Part shown: piece after piece, positions 39,901-48,715 of the stretch
Layout of the letters: every line of letters begins with the position of its first letter
Numbering within the stretch: the stretch's first letter is position 1
Source: an uncultured Roseburia sp.
GTDB lineage: Bacteria; Bacillota; Clostridia; Lachnospirales; Lachnospiraceae
Direction of reading: 5' to 3'
DNA: 64,000 nucleotides
Assembly: GCA_947644305.1 (NCBI GenBank)
Contig: CANRYS010000002.1
Span: 186,001 to 250,000, forward strand
Position numbers and translations under genes: made by a program
Notes under the pieces: model-generated
Databases searched by the model: none
What the model saw: only the letters and a program-made list of their open reading frames with translations
Told to the model about the DNA's origin: nothing

Positions 39901-42191
39901 GTGCGTATGTAAAACAGCTTGAGAGCTATGTCAATACGATTCAGCCAGGACATGAGGAAAAACATACTGGCACAAAAAATGTAGATTATGATTACGATGT
40001 AACAAACTGTATTCTGAATGCGACGGATATCATGATGAAGGATATGATGTATTCGGTTCCCGCCACACAGGTCTGGGCAGCGATCAAGAATGCAGAAGAC
40101 AAGACAGAAAAATTAGATCATTCCTTGAAGGCAATGGAAGATACGATGACGTTGTTCTACCAGCACAAGGGCCTCAGTGATGACGCAGGTACCAAGAGAG
40201 GCAACAATGCTCTTCCTGTACAGCATCTGAATATACGTTACATGAGAATGTTCGCTGGCGCTTTTATGTATGCCTCCGGCAACCACATAGGAGTGGAGTG
40301 GGGATCTACCACACTGGCAGGCGGACCGAATGACTGGTCTGGTTTCGGATGGGGTGTTGCCCATGAGATCGGCCATAATATCAATCAGGGAACCTATGCG
40401 GTGGCAGAGATCACCAACAACTATTTTGCACAGCTTCTGACGAAGACGCCAGGAAAGACCAGATTCCAATATCCTAAGGTGTATGAAAAGGTGACCTCTG
40501 GAACCATTGGCCGCTCTTCCAATGTGAGTACGCAGTTGGCATTATACTGGCAGCTCCATCTGGCATTTGATAATCATACGGATGACAGACATATCTTTGA
40601 TGATTATGAAGAACAGTTTAATAACCTCTTCTTCGCCCGTGTGGATACTTATTCCAGAAACCCTGATAAAGCACCGCAGTCAGGTTTGTCATTGAAGGGA
40701 GGTACGGACCAGAATCTTATGCGTCTCGCCTGTGCCGCTGCGAACAAAAATATTCTACCATTTTTCCAACGTTGGGGAATGGTGCCGGATGAGGAAACCA
40801 AGGCTTACGCTCAAAAATACGGAGAAGCAGAGACAAAGGCATTGTATTATGTAAATGATGATGCCAGAGATTACCGCGCAGCCCATACCGGCGAAGAGGG
40901 AACGATTTTGAATCAGGATGTGGTAACTGCCACTGTGGCGGCGAAATCAAACCAGGTAGAGGTTACCATTGCAACAGAACAGAACAAGGATCTGATACTC
41001 GGTTATGAGATTCTTAGAAGTATGACCTCAAATGGAAAAAAAGAGAAGAAAGTAGTTGGCTTCCAGCCAATTGACACCGCTCAGAACACGGTATATGTGG
41101 ATTCCATTTCCTCCATAAACAACAGAGTTATGGAGTATGAGGTACGGGCTGTGGATAAGTATCTGAACTATTCCAATTCGGTTCAGGCGGGATCTGTCAA
41201 GATCCAGACAGATGGTGTGCTGGATAAAACGGAATGGACGGTTGAAACCACTATGACATCGGAGGATGATGTGGCGATTGATTCGGATATCGAAGATCCT
41301 GACAGTGGGTATCACGCAGAAGATCCGGGCAGCATCGGTGAAAAGAAAGTGCACAGCATCGACCGGATTCTCGATCAGGACAGAACAGAGGCAGGAACCT
41401 ATCACGGAATAAGCGAAGGAAACGCAGTGATCACTATCGATATGCATAAGACCGAGCAGGTAACAGCATTGAAATATCAGGGAGATGCCCTGACCGGGAT
41501 GACCATTGAGGTCAGTCAGGATGGAACTGCGTGGACAGCAGTAAAAGAAGGTTATGCAGGATTGTCCGGAACCGGGGAACAGACCGTGTGGTTTGATTCT
41601 GTGAAGGAAGATTTAAGAGACAGTTGGATCGGTACCTACGATGCCAGATATGTGAGAATGACCATTCCGCAGTCCGGCGAGATTGCCATCCAGGAGATCG
41701 AGATATGCGGACCATCGGGAGACAATCTGGAATTTATGAAAGCGGAAGAAAATACGCCGGCAGTTGGCGTGCTGACAGAAGACTATAAGTACGGCAGCCA
41801 GGATTCAGATGTGATCAAAAAAGGCTCTTTGATATTTACAGGAACCTATAAAGGAAATCCTGCTTACAATGTTGTTGTATTATACGATACAGAAGGAAAT
41901 GTAATTGGTGCAAAAGAGGACGCGGTTCAGGCAGGTCAGGTTATTTTTGCCGATGTGCCGGAGCAGGGAAATCTTGGCGAGACCTCAAACGGAACATGGG
42001 TATACTACGTGGAGCCCGGTCAATGGGATGCCGCTTCTCTGCAGAAGATCAAAGGAGTTCGCGGTGAGCTTTACCGTGTGGACGATGCTCTGACGTTAGA
42101 AGGAGAGCGCATCGTCAGTGATACTCAGATGATTCAGCTTCCGGATTTTCTGCCGGATATTACATTAACAGGATCTGGATACGGATCTTGA
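36975..42191 (+). CDS. Secreted M60-like zinc peptidase with dockerin, FN3 and discoidin domains
   Basis: The 1738-residue protein has a signal peptide (MRRLIAILLTGCLAFQTWAA), a type I dockerin (about 153-205; calcium loops GDINGDGVIDQKD and DLNQDGYTDLVD), two FN3 domains (about 395-600) and a discoidin-like region (about 610-780). The M60/enhancin-like domain (about 860-1290) has gluzincin site H1130-E-I-G-H1134 and third ligand E1145. Further FN3-like and F5/8C-type domains follow (about 1450-1590). M60 enzymes cleave heavily glycosylated proteins such as mucins. There is no sorting signal, so attachment probably uses the dockerin. A small secreted gene follows directly. Confidence 0.9.
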   Translation: MRRLIAILLTGCLAFQTWAAAAVPASAGSKTGKTAIESSENSNRESVSQTESGLEVEIRSSRLFPFQGKATIQIRGGEVEESKELHFGGSDAASETQRFDVPQGDYTVTIKSDKFADYKQKVQVSKGWVSKIQVWAARYENGRGASPGWIRQGDINGDGVIDQKDTELMLSAVREDPKKSDTDLNQDGYTDLVDLQNMVQGIDETQESNIEKLALLRKVQAVGGTTVEGSMESFLSRSEGIVLKPSDASAAISASNPVTLEFTLAEDGAQDTADIPKIQGIAIHAPMKAEEGEDVSSEIVDGEAQVVAVDEKGNEQELTLPLASESKRSMSLKAYSADPKVHMDADGSLILDFGTQIAVKRVTIKITGTRKTEPLVNLAKVEFVNNMEDRIAPPQLDIPTLNAPVSDNMALTVTWSAQTNITGYEVYVSGPVKGQTENETQIVRVSDTVHTISGINDKKLINYEKYKIKVRSVNGDWKSPWSNEQTGIPKPQKLPAPPDYVKAEGGYRSISVSWKDMDDADGYMVYYKKSTDTEFKPVVEDFQPVQAGTGKLKDAHYVISGLEDNVEYSVYVISWNELGWGKASLVSSAVTKDDGPPQLPTYKLLNTSKGEGVLSDHIVNATIGGSGGAKMVSSPLDTSAGSALGLVDNNFGSYWIKSDWDDGVAYPSLGKGMIITLDNDYPMNYMTFAAADQKTSVDVVRIGYWNKENPDKEQIVNARLIQKKDENNNPYYIVKFDGAITANKIHMCLGRSWGGSGDLMVGEIHFHKYDSLEDDIMRLYEDEMHTTLRKDVTEATIAALEERLNTIDAESGEKHPLFQELTLEIKTAREILNSKLDPSLEVDNRITSQKDKHLGFSGLNPWQPLGKTAYAGETLLVYVGHNTKRTGDSTNLQLIVTQHHAEANSLAKGINLKIGRNEITVPQLTSNTFERGGQLYVAYTGNNSSDQYAVRISGGSSIPVLNVYGKTGNERTEAIRAYVKQLESYVNTIQPGHEEKHTGTKNVDYDYDVTNCILNATDIMMKDMMYSVPATQVWAAIKNAEDKTEKLDHSLKAMEDTMTLFYQHKGLSDDAGTKRGNNALPVQHLNIRYMRMFAGAFMYASGNHIGVEWGSTTLAGGPNDWSGFGWGVAHEIGHNINQGTYAVAEITNNYFAQLLTKTPGKTRFQYPKVYEKVTSGTIGRSSNVSTQLALYWQLHLAFDNHTDDRHIFDDYEEQFNNLFFARVDTYSRNPDKAPQSGLSLKGGTDQNLMRLACAAANKNILPFFQRWGMVPDEETKAYAQKYGEAETKALYYVNDDARDYRAAHTGEEGTILNQDVVTATVAAKSNQVEVTIATEQNKDLILGYEILRSMTSNGKKEKKVVGFQPIDTAQNTVYVDSISSINNRVMEYEVRAVDKYLNYSNSVQAGSVKIQTDGVLDKTEWTVETTMTSEDDVAIDSDIEDPDSGYHAEDPGSIGEKKVHSIDRILDQDRTEAGTYHGISEGNAVITIDMHKTEQVTALKYQGDALTGMTIEVSQDGTAWTAVKEGYAGLSGTGEQTVWFDSVKEDLRDSWIGTYDARYVRMTIPQSGEIAIQEIEICGPSGDNLEFMKAEENTPAVGVLTEDYKYGSQDSDVIKKGSLIFTGTYKGNPAYNVVVLYDTEGNVIGAKEDAVQAGQVIFADVPEQGNLGETSNGTWVYYVEPGQWDAASLQKIKGVRGELYRVDDALTLEGERIVSDTQMIQLPDFLPDITLTGSGYGS

Positions 42192-42204
42192 TATGGAGGT
42201 AAAC

Positions 42205-43359
42205 ATGAAAAGAATCATATTATTCTTCGTGGCAGTACTAGTTCTTGCTGCCACGGTGCCCACGGCTGCCAACGCGGCAGGAACCGGCAGTGGTACGCTT
42301 AGCGTAGACAAAAATAATGTGTCTGTGTCGCTGGCCATACCAGGGGGAAAGACAAAGACCATCACGTCCCTGCGTGTGCAGCTTCGGGTGTCAGTCACCA
42401 GTGGTACGATGGATCAGCCGGATTTCACCTTTGACTCTTCGATTCCAAGTACCGTGAAAAGTGCTGCGATCAAAAAAGACGGCAGCGCCTATATGGTGGA
42501 TATCATTTTGTCAGGGAAAAAGAATCAGGATATATTCAAAAACAGTGAGAATGCCAAACTGGGAATTCTGTCCTTGAAGCCCACCAGCACAGATTATCAG
42601 ATCAAGGTGGAATTTGCGGGTAAAACGGATGGAAGTAATGCCCCCGTTATAAAGTATGCGGAAAGCAGCAGTCTGTCAGAGGTGACACTTACGATGTCCC
42701 ATGCCCTTCCGGTGACAGTGGGATCTACAGCGCAAGTGAACGCTCCGCCTTCTGGAAAGACTATGGGGAAACCAAAATTGACTGCCACGGTAAAAAAAGG
42801 TAAAAACCGCGTCTATTTCAAGTGGAACAAGATCAGTGGCGCCAGTGGATACAGGCTTTATCGATACGATGAAAAAACGAAAAAGTACAAGAAGATAAAG
42901 ACGATCACCAAAGGAGGAACAACGTCCTATTCTAAAAAGTATGGTTATGCTTCCTCCCATCGTTTCCGGATTCGCGCATTTAAAACAGAGGCGGGTGGAG
43001 CAAAGACTTATAGCAGCTACAGTTCGACTGTTAAGGTTACGGTGCCGCCGACTAAGGTGAAAAAGTTCTCGGCGGAATACTGGAGCGACGGAAAGGCTGC
43101 CCTCCTGTGGAAGAAGGTCAGCAAGGCAAAAGGCTATCAGATCTATCGGAGCAAGAAAAAGAGTGGAAAATACCTTCGCGTAAAAACGATTCGAAAGGGC
43201 AAGATCACCAAATGCACCAGTGTAAAACACAAACTCGGCAAAACCTATTATTACAAGATCAGAGCTTATGTTACCGGTGCGGATAAAAAACGTGTTTATG
43301 GTAAATTTAGTGTGGCGGTGCCATACAAAAATAAGGGTAGCTCGACAGCGCCAATTTGA
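42205..43359 (+). CDS. Secreted protein with N-terminal beta domain and two FN3-like domains
   Basis: The 384-residue protein has a signal peptide (MKRIILFFVAVLVLAATVPT, cleavage near ANAAG), a beta-rich domain (about 28-165; GTLSVDKNNVSVSLAIPGGK onward) with a weak cohesin-like look, then two lysine-rich FN3-like domains (about 190-285 and 290-378). ATG 42205 has TGGAGG six bases upstream, beginning 14 bases after the M60 gene, so the two are cotranscribed. The last residues SSTAPI and the stop codon lie inside the palindromic element at 43338; without it the protein would end KGKQ. Cohesin identity is unproven. Confidence 0.72.
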   Translation: MKRIILFFVAVLVLAATVPTAANAAGTGSGTLSVDKNNVSVSLAIPGGKTKTITSLRVQLRVSVTSGTMDQPDFTFDSSIPSTVKSAAIKKDGSAYMVDIILSGKKNQDIFKNSENAKLGILSLKPTSTDYQIKVEFAGKTDGSNAPVIKYAESSSLSEVTLTMSHALPVTVGSTAQVNAPPSGKTMGKPKLTATVKKGKNRVYFKWNKISGASGYRLYRYDEKTKKYKKIKTITKGGTTSYSKKYGYASSHRFRIRAFKTEAGGAKTYSSYSSTVKVTVPPTKVKKFSAEYWSDGKAALLWKKVSKAKGYQIYRSKKKSGKYLRVKTIRKGKITKCTSVKHKLGKTYYYKIRAYVTGADKKRVYGKFSVAVPYKNKGSSTAPI

Positions 43360-43609
43360 ACCCTGTTTCGTTCTGCGCTAGCAGCAAAATAGCGTTGTTG
43401 CTTTCATTCGATGATGTCACCACATCACCTCATTCAAGCGCCTAGCTATTTTGCTGCTATCACAATCCGAAATCTTCGACCTCCGCTTGTGATTTTCCAA
43501 TTTACAAGGAAACGGAATGAAACGTACTGGAGGTACGTTGATTGACGTTGACGTAGAAAATTGGAAAATCACAAGCGGAGGCAGGGTTCAAATTAGCGCC
43601 GTTGAGCTA
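43338..43609 (-). mobile_element. 268-bp palindromic MITE-like element, copy 2 (reverse orientation)
   Basis: The element spans 43340-43607 between TA dinucleotides. Terminal inverted repeats of 26 bases (43340-43365, 43582-43607) resemble copy 1, sharing the GAACCC core. Read on the minus strand it has arm A (a perfect 24-bp stem, CCTCCGCTTGTGATTTTCCA and onward, apical AACGTAC/GTACGTT), linker GGTCGAAGATTTC (43469-43481) and arm B (TAGCAGCAAAATAGC stem, apical GATG/CATC). Order, linker and loop motifs match copy 1, while stems differ. Removing it plus one TA restores a GGT-AAA-CAA-TAG gene end. Confidence 0.85.
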
Positions 43610-43677
43610 AACAATAGATATGTAAAATAAAAAAAATCCTTTTCTATCTTCCCCAAATAGTGTATACTATAATAAAA

Positions 43678-43760
43678 ATGATGTTGGGGTCAAAAAGTTT
43701 TTTGCTCCCAACGGATGCTGCGGATTGAACGGCATTTTGACCTTTTGACCCTGGCATCAT
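43678..43760 (+). repeat. Long hairpin upstream of glgA carrying a dispersed repeat
   Basis: ATGATGTTGGGGTCAAAA (43678-43695) pairs with TTTTGACCCTGGCATCAT (43743-43760), with three unpaired bases per side. The right arm belongs to a 28-base sequence (43729-43756) that recurs inverted at 45264-45291 after glgA. An extended -10-like TGTATACTATAAT (43661-43673) lies just upstream, so the hairpin would be in the glgA leader. Confidence 0.65.
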
Positions 43761-43802
43761 ATCATATTACTTATGGGATACCATGTGAATGGAGGGAAAG
43801 AC

Positions 43803-45239
43803 ATGAAAAGGATTTTATTTGTAGCTTCAGAGTGTGTACCATTTATTAAAACAGGCGGTCTCGCCGATGTTGTGGGGTCACTGCCAAAATACTTTAATAA
43901 AGATGAATTTGATGTCCGGGTTATGATCCCCAAATATACGGCGATCCCGGAAGAATATAGGAATCAGATGCAGTTTGTCACTCATTTCTATCTCGAACTT
44001 GCATGGCGTAAGCAGTATGTGGGGATTTTTCAGATGGAGTATCAGGGGGTTAAATTTTATTTTCTTGACAATGAATTTTATTTTAATGGAAATACACCAT
44101 ATGGGGAAATCTATCAGGATATAGAGAAGTTTGCCTTTTTTGGAAAAGCAGCGCTGTCTTCCCTCCCACTGATTGATTTTCGTCCAGATATCATCCACTG
44201 TCACGACTGGCAGACCGGTTTGATCCCGGTATATTTGAAAGATTCTTTTCAGCAGGGAGATTTCTTCCGTGGCATCAAGTCCATCATGACGATCCACAAT
44301 CTGAAATTCCAGGGGATCTGGGACAAGAAGACGGTGATGGATACCGCCGGACTGGATGCTTATTATTTTACACCGGATAAACTGGAGGCATATGGGGATG
44401 CCAATTATTTGAAGGGCGGAATTGTGTACGCAGACCAGATCACTACAGTCAGCGATACATACGCTGAAGAGATCAAGACACCATTTTATGGAGAAAAACT
44501 GGATGGCCTAATCAATGCCAAGGCGGGCTGCCTTACGGGAATCGTAAATGGTTTGGATTACGATGAATACAATCCTTCCACGGATCCGATGATCGCGGCG
44601 CACTACGATGCCAGAACCTTCCGCAAAGAAAAGATTAAGAACAAACGGGCGCTTCAGAAAGAACTGGGACTTGCCCAGGATGATAAAAAGTTCATGATCG
44701 GTATCGTGTCCAGGCTCACCGACCAGAAGGGATTTGACCTTATTGACTATGTGATCGAGGAGATCTGTGCGGAGGATACCCAGCTTGTGGTTCTGGGAAC
44801 CGGAGAAGAAAAATATGAACACCTTTTCCGGCATTTTGCATGGAAATATCCAGAGCGCGTGTCGGCGAATATTTTTTATTCCAATGAGCGCTCCCACAAA
44901 ATATATGCTTCCTGCGATGCGTTCCTGATGCCATCTCTGTTTGAGCCCTGCGGGCTCAGCCAACTGATGAGCCTCCGCTATGGAACGGTTCCCATCGTTC
45001 GGGAGACGGGAGGACTGAAGGATACGGTGGAGCCATACAATGAGTACGAGAGCAAGGGAACCGGTTTTTCCTTTGCCAACTATAATGCCCATGAGATGCT
45101 CAACACGATCCGTTACGCCAAATATATCTATTATGATAAGAGACGCGACTGGAACAAGATCATTGACCGCGGTATGGCGATGGATTTTTCCTGGGCGAAT
45201 TCCGCCAGAAAATACGAGGATCTGTATTATAGGATGTGA
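43803..45239 (+). CDS. glgA: Glycogen synthase (GT5)
   Basis: GlgA transfers glucose from ADP-glucose to glycogen. The 478-residue protein has the GT5 start MKRILFVASECVPFIKTGGL with the ADP-binding KTGGL, then HCHDWQTGL, the C-terminal domain GIVSRLTDQKGFDL, and the catalytic EPCGLSQLMSLRYG. The open frame begins at 43773, but ATG 43803 with GGAGG upstream gives the standard N-terminus. It stands alone between the structured leader and gap. Confidence 0.95.
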   Translation: MKRILFVASECVPFIKTGGLADVVGSLPKYFNKDEFDVRVMIPKYTAIPEEYRNQMQFVTHFYLELAWRKQYVGIFQMEYQGVKFYFLDNEFYFNGNTPYGEIYQDIEKFAFFGKAALSSLPLIDFRPDIIHCHDWQTGLIPVYLKDSFQQGDFFRGIKSIMTIHNLKFQGIWDKKTVMDTAGLDAYYFTPDKLEAYGDANYLKGGIVYADQITTVSDTYAEEIKTPFYGEKLDGLINAKAGCLTGIVNGLDYDEYNPSTDPMIAAHYDARTFRKEKIKNKRALQKELGLAQDDKKFMIGIVSRLTDQKGFDLIDYVIEEICAEDTQLVVLGTGEEKYEHLFRHFAWKYPERVSANIFYSNERSHKIYASCDAFLMPSLFEPCGLSQLMSLRYGTVPIVRETGGLKDTVEPYNEYESKGTGFSFANYNAHEMLNTIRYAKYIYYDKRRDWNKIIDRGMAMDFSWANSARKYEDLYYRM

Positions 45240-45263
45240 AACAAGGAAGCAATTCGCAGCATC

Positions 45264-45291
45264 TGCCAGGGTCAAAAGGTCAGAATGCCGT
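45264..45291 (-). repeat. Inverted copy of the glgA-flanking repeat
   Basis: This 28-base sequence is the reverse complement of 43729-43756 with one mismatch; it starts TGCCAGGGTCAAAAGG on the plus strand. A 10-base GATGCTGCGR motif adjoins both copies, on opposite sides of the core. An 11-base piece (CAGGGTCAAAA) also occurs near 52404. Confidence 0.7.
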
Positions 45292-45321
45292 CAGAAATTT
45301 CAAAAAAAACGATATTACCTC

Positions 45322-45350
45322 TTGAAATTTGTTTTGTTATTGGTTAGAAT
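45322..45350 (+). promoter_or_regulatory. Sigma-A-type promoter of gap
   Basis: TTGAAA (45322-45327), 17 bases, TAGAAT (45345-45350), about 70 bases before the gap start and its AGGAGG site. The -35 box is also the right arm of a small AAATTTCAA/TTGAAATTT palindrome. Confidence 0.65.
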
Positions 45351-45418
45351 AGGAAACAGAGAGTTTGTATAAATTTTAACAAACAGAAATCAAGTATATT
45401 ATTAGGAGGAATCGACAA

Positions 45419-46432
45419 ATGGCAGTAAAAGTAGCGATTAACGGATTCGGACGTATCGGACGTCTTGCATTCAGACAGATGTTTGGAGCAGAAGGTTATG
45501 AAGTAGTAGCGATCAATGATTTGACAAGCCCTAAGATGCTTGCTCACTTGTTGAAATATGATTCAGCTCAGGGTAAATATGCTCTTGCTGATAAAGTTTC
45601 TGCAACAGATGATTCTATTATTGTAGACGGAAAAGAGATCAAAATTTACGCAGAGGCAGATGCAGCGAAGCTTCCATGGGGCGACTTGAAGGTTGACGTT
45701 GTACTTGAGTGTACAGGTTTCTATACATCCAAGGACAAGGCTTCCGCGCATATCACAGCAGGTGCTCGTAAAGTAGTTATCTCCGCACCAGCAGGAAATG
45801 ATCTTCCTACCATCGTATACAATGTAAACCATGAGACACTGAAGCCAGAGGATACTGTTATTTCAGCAGCTTCCTGTACAACAAACTGCCTGGCACCTAT
45901 GGCTAAGGCATTGAATGAGCTGGCACCGGTTAAATCTGGTATCATGAGCACAATTCACTCTTACACAGGAGATCAGATGACTCTGGACGGTCCTCAGAGA
46001 AAAGGTGACCTCAGAAGATCCCGTGCTGCAGCAGTTAATATCGTTCCTAACAGCACAGGTGCTGCGAAAGCGATCGGTCTTGTTATTCCAGAACTGAATG
46101 GTAAACTTATCGGTTCTGCACAGCGTGTACCATGTCCTACAGGTTCTACTACCATTCTTGTAGCAGTTGTAGAAGGAAAAGTTACGGTTGATGACATCAA
46201 CGCTAAGATGAAAGCATCCGCTACAGAATCCTACGCTTACAATGAGGATGAGATCGTATCTTCCGATATCATTGGTGCTACAGCAGGTTCTATTTTCGAC
46301 GCAACTCAGACTATGGTATCTCCTATGGATGATGGAAATACACAGGTTCAGGTTGTTTCTTGGTATGACAATGAGAACTCTTACACAAGCCAGATGGTAA
46401 GGACAATCAAATATTTCAGCGAGTTGGCTTAA
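45419..46432 (+). CDS. gap: Glyceraldehyde-3-phosphate dehydrogenase
   Basis: This 337-residue glycolytic enzyme has NAD motif [14 protein letters not shown], catalytic cysteine C153 in [13 protein letters not shown], and the usual [13 protein letters not shown] and [14 protein letters not shown] segments. AGGAGG precedes the start by 8 bases. Codon choice is strongly biased, as expected for a highly expressed gene. A terminator separates it from pgk. Confidence 0.97.
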   Translation: MAVKVAINGFGRIGRLAFRQMFGAEGYEVVAINDLTSPKMLAHLLKYDSAQGKYALADKVSATDDSIIVDGKEIKIYAEADAAKLPWGDLKVDVVLECTGFYTSKDKASAHITAGARKVVISAPAGNDLPTIVYNVNHETLKPEDTVISAASCTTNCLAPMAKALNELAPVKSGIMSTIHSYTGDQMTLDGPQRKGDLRRSRAAAVNIVPNSTGAAKAIGLVIPELNGKLIGSAQRVPCPTGSTTILVAVVEGKVTVDDINAKMKASATESYAYNEDEIVSSDIIGATAGSIFDATQTMVSPMDDGNTQVQVVSWYDNENSYTSQMVRTIKYFSELA

Positions 46433-46489
46433 TATACGGAAGATTGTCCGCTGATGATCGATACTTCGGCGAATATAAATTTGAAACCC

Positions 46490-46524
46490 AAACGGGTCCG
46501 GTCTGTAAGGACCGGGCCCGTTTT
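46490..46524 (+). terminator. Terminator between gap and pgk
   Basis: AAACGGGTCCGGTC (46490-46503) pairs with GACCGGGCCCGTTT (46510-46523) with one G-U pair and a 6-base loop, then TTC. It likely makes gap more abundant than the downstream genes. Confidence 0.85.
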
Positions 46525-46582
46525 CAATCCTACTCAGATTTTAGACTGAAACAGGAACTATTTTTGAAAGGAGATTCATTCC

Positions 46583-47779
46583 ATGTTAAACAAAAAGTCA
46601 GTAGACGATATTAATGTAAAAGGCCAGAAGGTACTGGTTCGCTGTGACTTCAACGTACCTTTGCAGGATGGCAAGATAACAGATGAAAACCGTCTTGTGG
46701 CAGCACTCCCTACGATCAAAAAACTTATCGCAGATGGTGGTAAGGTGATCCTTTGCTCCCATCTCGGAAAGCCAAAAGGAGAGCCTAAGCCAGAGCTGTC
46801 TCTTGCACCGGTAGCAGAACGTCTTTCCGAGCTTCTGGGACAGGAAGTCAAATTTGCAGCGGATGCCAATGTAGTTGGTGACAACGCAAAGGCAGCGGTA
46901 GAGGCTATGAAAGATGGAGAAGTAGTTCTTCTTGAAAATACTCGTTACCGTGCAGAGGAGACAAAGAACGAAGAGGCATTTTCTAAAGACCTGGCTTCTC
47001 TGGCAGATGTATTTGTAAATGATGCATTTGGTACAGCCCATAGGGCACACTGCTCCAATGTAGGTGTGACAAATTATGTGGATACGGCAGTGGTTGGATA
47101 TCTGATGCAGAAAGAGATCGATTTCCTCGGAAATGCAGTGAACAATCCAGAGAGACCGTTTGTAGCCATCCTCGGCGGGGCAAAGGTTTCCTCCAAGATC
47201 TCGGTTATCAACAACCTGCTTGACAAAGTGGATACACTGATTATCGGCGGCGGTATGGCATATACCTTTATGGCTGCCCATGGAGAAGAAGTTGGGAAAT
47301 CCCTTCTGGAAGAGGATTACAAGCAGTATGCTCTGGATATGGAAAAGAAGGCGGAGGAGAAAGGTGTTAAGCTTCTGATCCCTATCGACACCGTGGTAGC
47401 AGATGATTTTTCCAATGATGCGAATTCGAAGATCGTTGGACGCGGTGAGATTCCGGCAGATATGGAAGGACTTGATATCGGACCAAAGACCTCAGAGCTT
47501 TTTGCAGAGGCAGTGGCTGGTGCAAAGACCGTCGTATGGAACGGACCGATGGGATGTTTTGAGATGCCGAACTTTGCCAAAGGAACCATAGCAGTGGCTG
47601 AGGCAATGGCAAAATTGGAAGGCGCTACTACGATCATCGGCGGCGGCGACAGTGCGGCAGCGGTAAACCAGTTGGGCTTTGGTGACAAGATGACACATAT
47701 TTCTACCGGCGGCGGTGCTTCTCTTGAGTTCCTGGAAGGAAAAGAGCTTCCGGGTGTGGCGGCTGCTGACGACAAATAG
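46583..47779 (+). CDS. pgk: Phosphoglycerate kinase
   Basis: The 398-residue monomer makes ATP from 1,3-bisphosphoglycerate. It has the N-domain signature [28 protein letters not shown], and the C-domain nucleotide site [13 protein letters not shown] with [14 protein letters not shown]. Start has an AAAGGAG site. tpiA follows 58 bases later in the usual order. Confidence 0.97.
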   Translation: MLNKKSVDDINVKGQKVLVRCDFNVPLQDGKITDENRLVAALPTIKKLIADGGKVILCSHLGKPKGEPKPELSLAPVAERLSELLGQEVKFAADANVVGDNAKAAVEAMKDGEVVLLENTRYRAEETKNEEAFSKDLASLADVFVNDAFGTAHRAHCSNVGVTNYVDTAVVGYLMQKEIDFLGNAVNNPERPFVAILGGAKVSSKISVINNLLDKVDTLIIGGGMAYTFMAAHGEEVGKSLLEEDYKQYALDMEKKAEEKGVKLLIPIDTVVADDFSNDANSKIVGRGEIPADMEGLDIGPKTSELFAEAVAGAKTVVWNGPMGCFEMPNFAKGTIAVAEAMAKLEGATTIIGGGDSAAAVNQLGFGDKMTHISTGGGASLEFLEGKELPGVAAADDK

Positions 47780-47837
47780 AAATCTGTTTATCTGCTTGAA
47801 TAGATTAATGATCCGTAAAGGAGGAAGAAAATAAATT

Positions 47838-48587
47838 ATGGCTAGAAAGAAAATTATTGCCGGCAACTGGAAGATGAATAAGACACCAAGTGAAGCCGTT
47901 GCATTGGTAAATGAATTAAAACCTCTCGTGGCAAATGAGGAAGCGGATGTGGTATTCTGTGTACCTGCCATCGATATCATCCCTTGTGTGGAAGCAGCGA
48001 AGGGAAGCAATATTCAGATCGGTGCAGAGAATATGTACTATGAGGAGAGCGGCGCTTATACCGGCGAGATCGCTCCGAACATGCTTACCGATGCGGGAGT
48101 GAAATACGTGGTGATCGGACACTCTGAGAGACGTGAGTACTTTGCGGAGACCGACGAAACGGTAAATAAGAAGGTGCTAAAGGCATTTGAACACGGCATC
48201 ACACCGATTATCTGCTGTGGGGAGTCCCTGACACAGAGAAAACAGGGAATCTACATTGACTGGATTCGTATGCAGATCAAGATCGCATTCCAGAACGTGA
48301 CTTCCGATCAGGCAAAGAAAGCGGTGATCGCTTATGAGCCGATTTGGGCGATCGGTACCGGCGAGACAGCGACTTCTGACCAGGCAGAGGAAGTATGTAA
48401 GGCGATCCGCGACTGTATTGCTGAGGTATATGACAGTGCCACAGCAGAAGAGATCCGTATCCAGTACGGTGGATCAGTCAATGCAGGAAATGCAGCAGAG
48501 CTGTTTTCTAAGCCGGATATCGATGGTGGTCTTGTGGGAGGGGCATCCCTCAAAGCAGATTTTGGAAAAATCGTAAATTATAAGTGA
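47838..48587 (+). CDS. tpiA: Triosephosphate isomerase
   Basis: The 249-residue enzyme interconverts dihydroxyacetone phosphate and glyceraldehyde-3-phosphate. Catalytic residues are seen in AGNWKMNK (Lys), [10 protein letters not shown] (His) and [11 protein letters not shown] (Glu), with phosphate loop GGSVNAGN and [14 protein letters not shown] lies upstream. It is the last of the glycolytic run and is followed by a terminator. Confidence 0.97.
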   Translation: MARKKIIAGNWKMNKTPSEAVALVNELKPLVANEEADVVFCVPAIDIIPCVEAAKGSNIQIGAENMYYEESGAYTGEIAPNMLTDAGVKYVVIGHSERREYFAETDETVNKKVLKAFEHGITPIICCGESLTQRKQGIYIDWIRMQIKIAFQNVTSDQAKKAVIAYEPIWAIGTGETATSDQAEEVCKAIRDCIAEVYDSATAEEIRIQYGGSVNAGNAAELFSKPDIDGGLVGGASLKADFGKIVNYK

Positions 48588-48616
48588 TCATAACAGTGAT
48601 CAGGGAACATAATAAA

Positions 48617-48656
48617 AGAAGCCTCGAAAGCAAAAGTTGTTTTTGGGGCTTCTCAA
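48617..48656 (+). terminator. Terminator after tpiA
   Basis: AGAAGCCTCGAAA (48617-48629) pairs with TTTTTGGGGCTTCT (about 48640-48653) with G-U pairs. The following bases are only moderately T-rich. Confidence 0.7.
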
Positions 48657-48715
48657 ATTTACGCGAAGCGTGAGCTCATTGTTGGCTCTGCTGGGCTGAA
48701 AGAGTGGAGAAGGAG

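Noticed and set aside
37000-42191. LPXTG sorting signal in the M60 peptidase
   Set aside because: The C-terminus (ITLTGSGYGS) lacks an LPXTG motif, hydrophobic stretch and basic tail.
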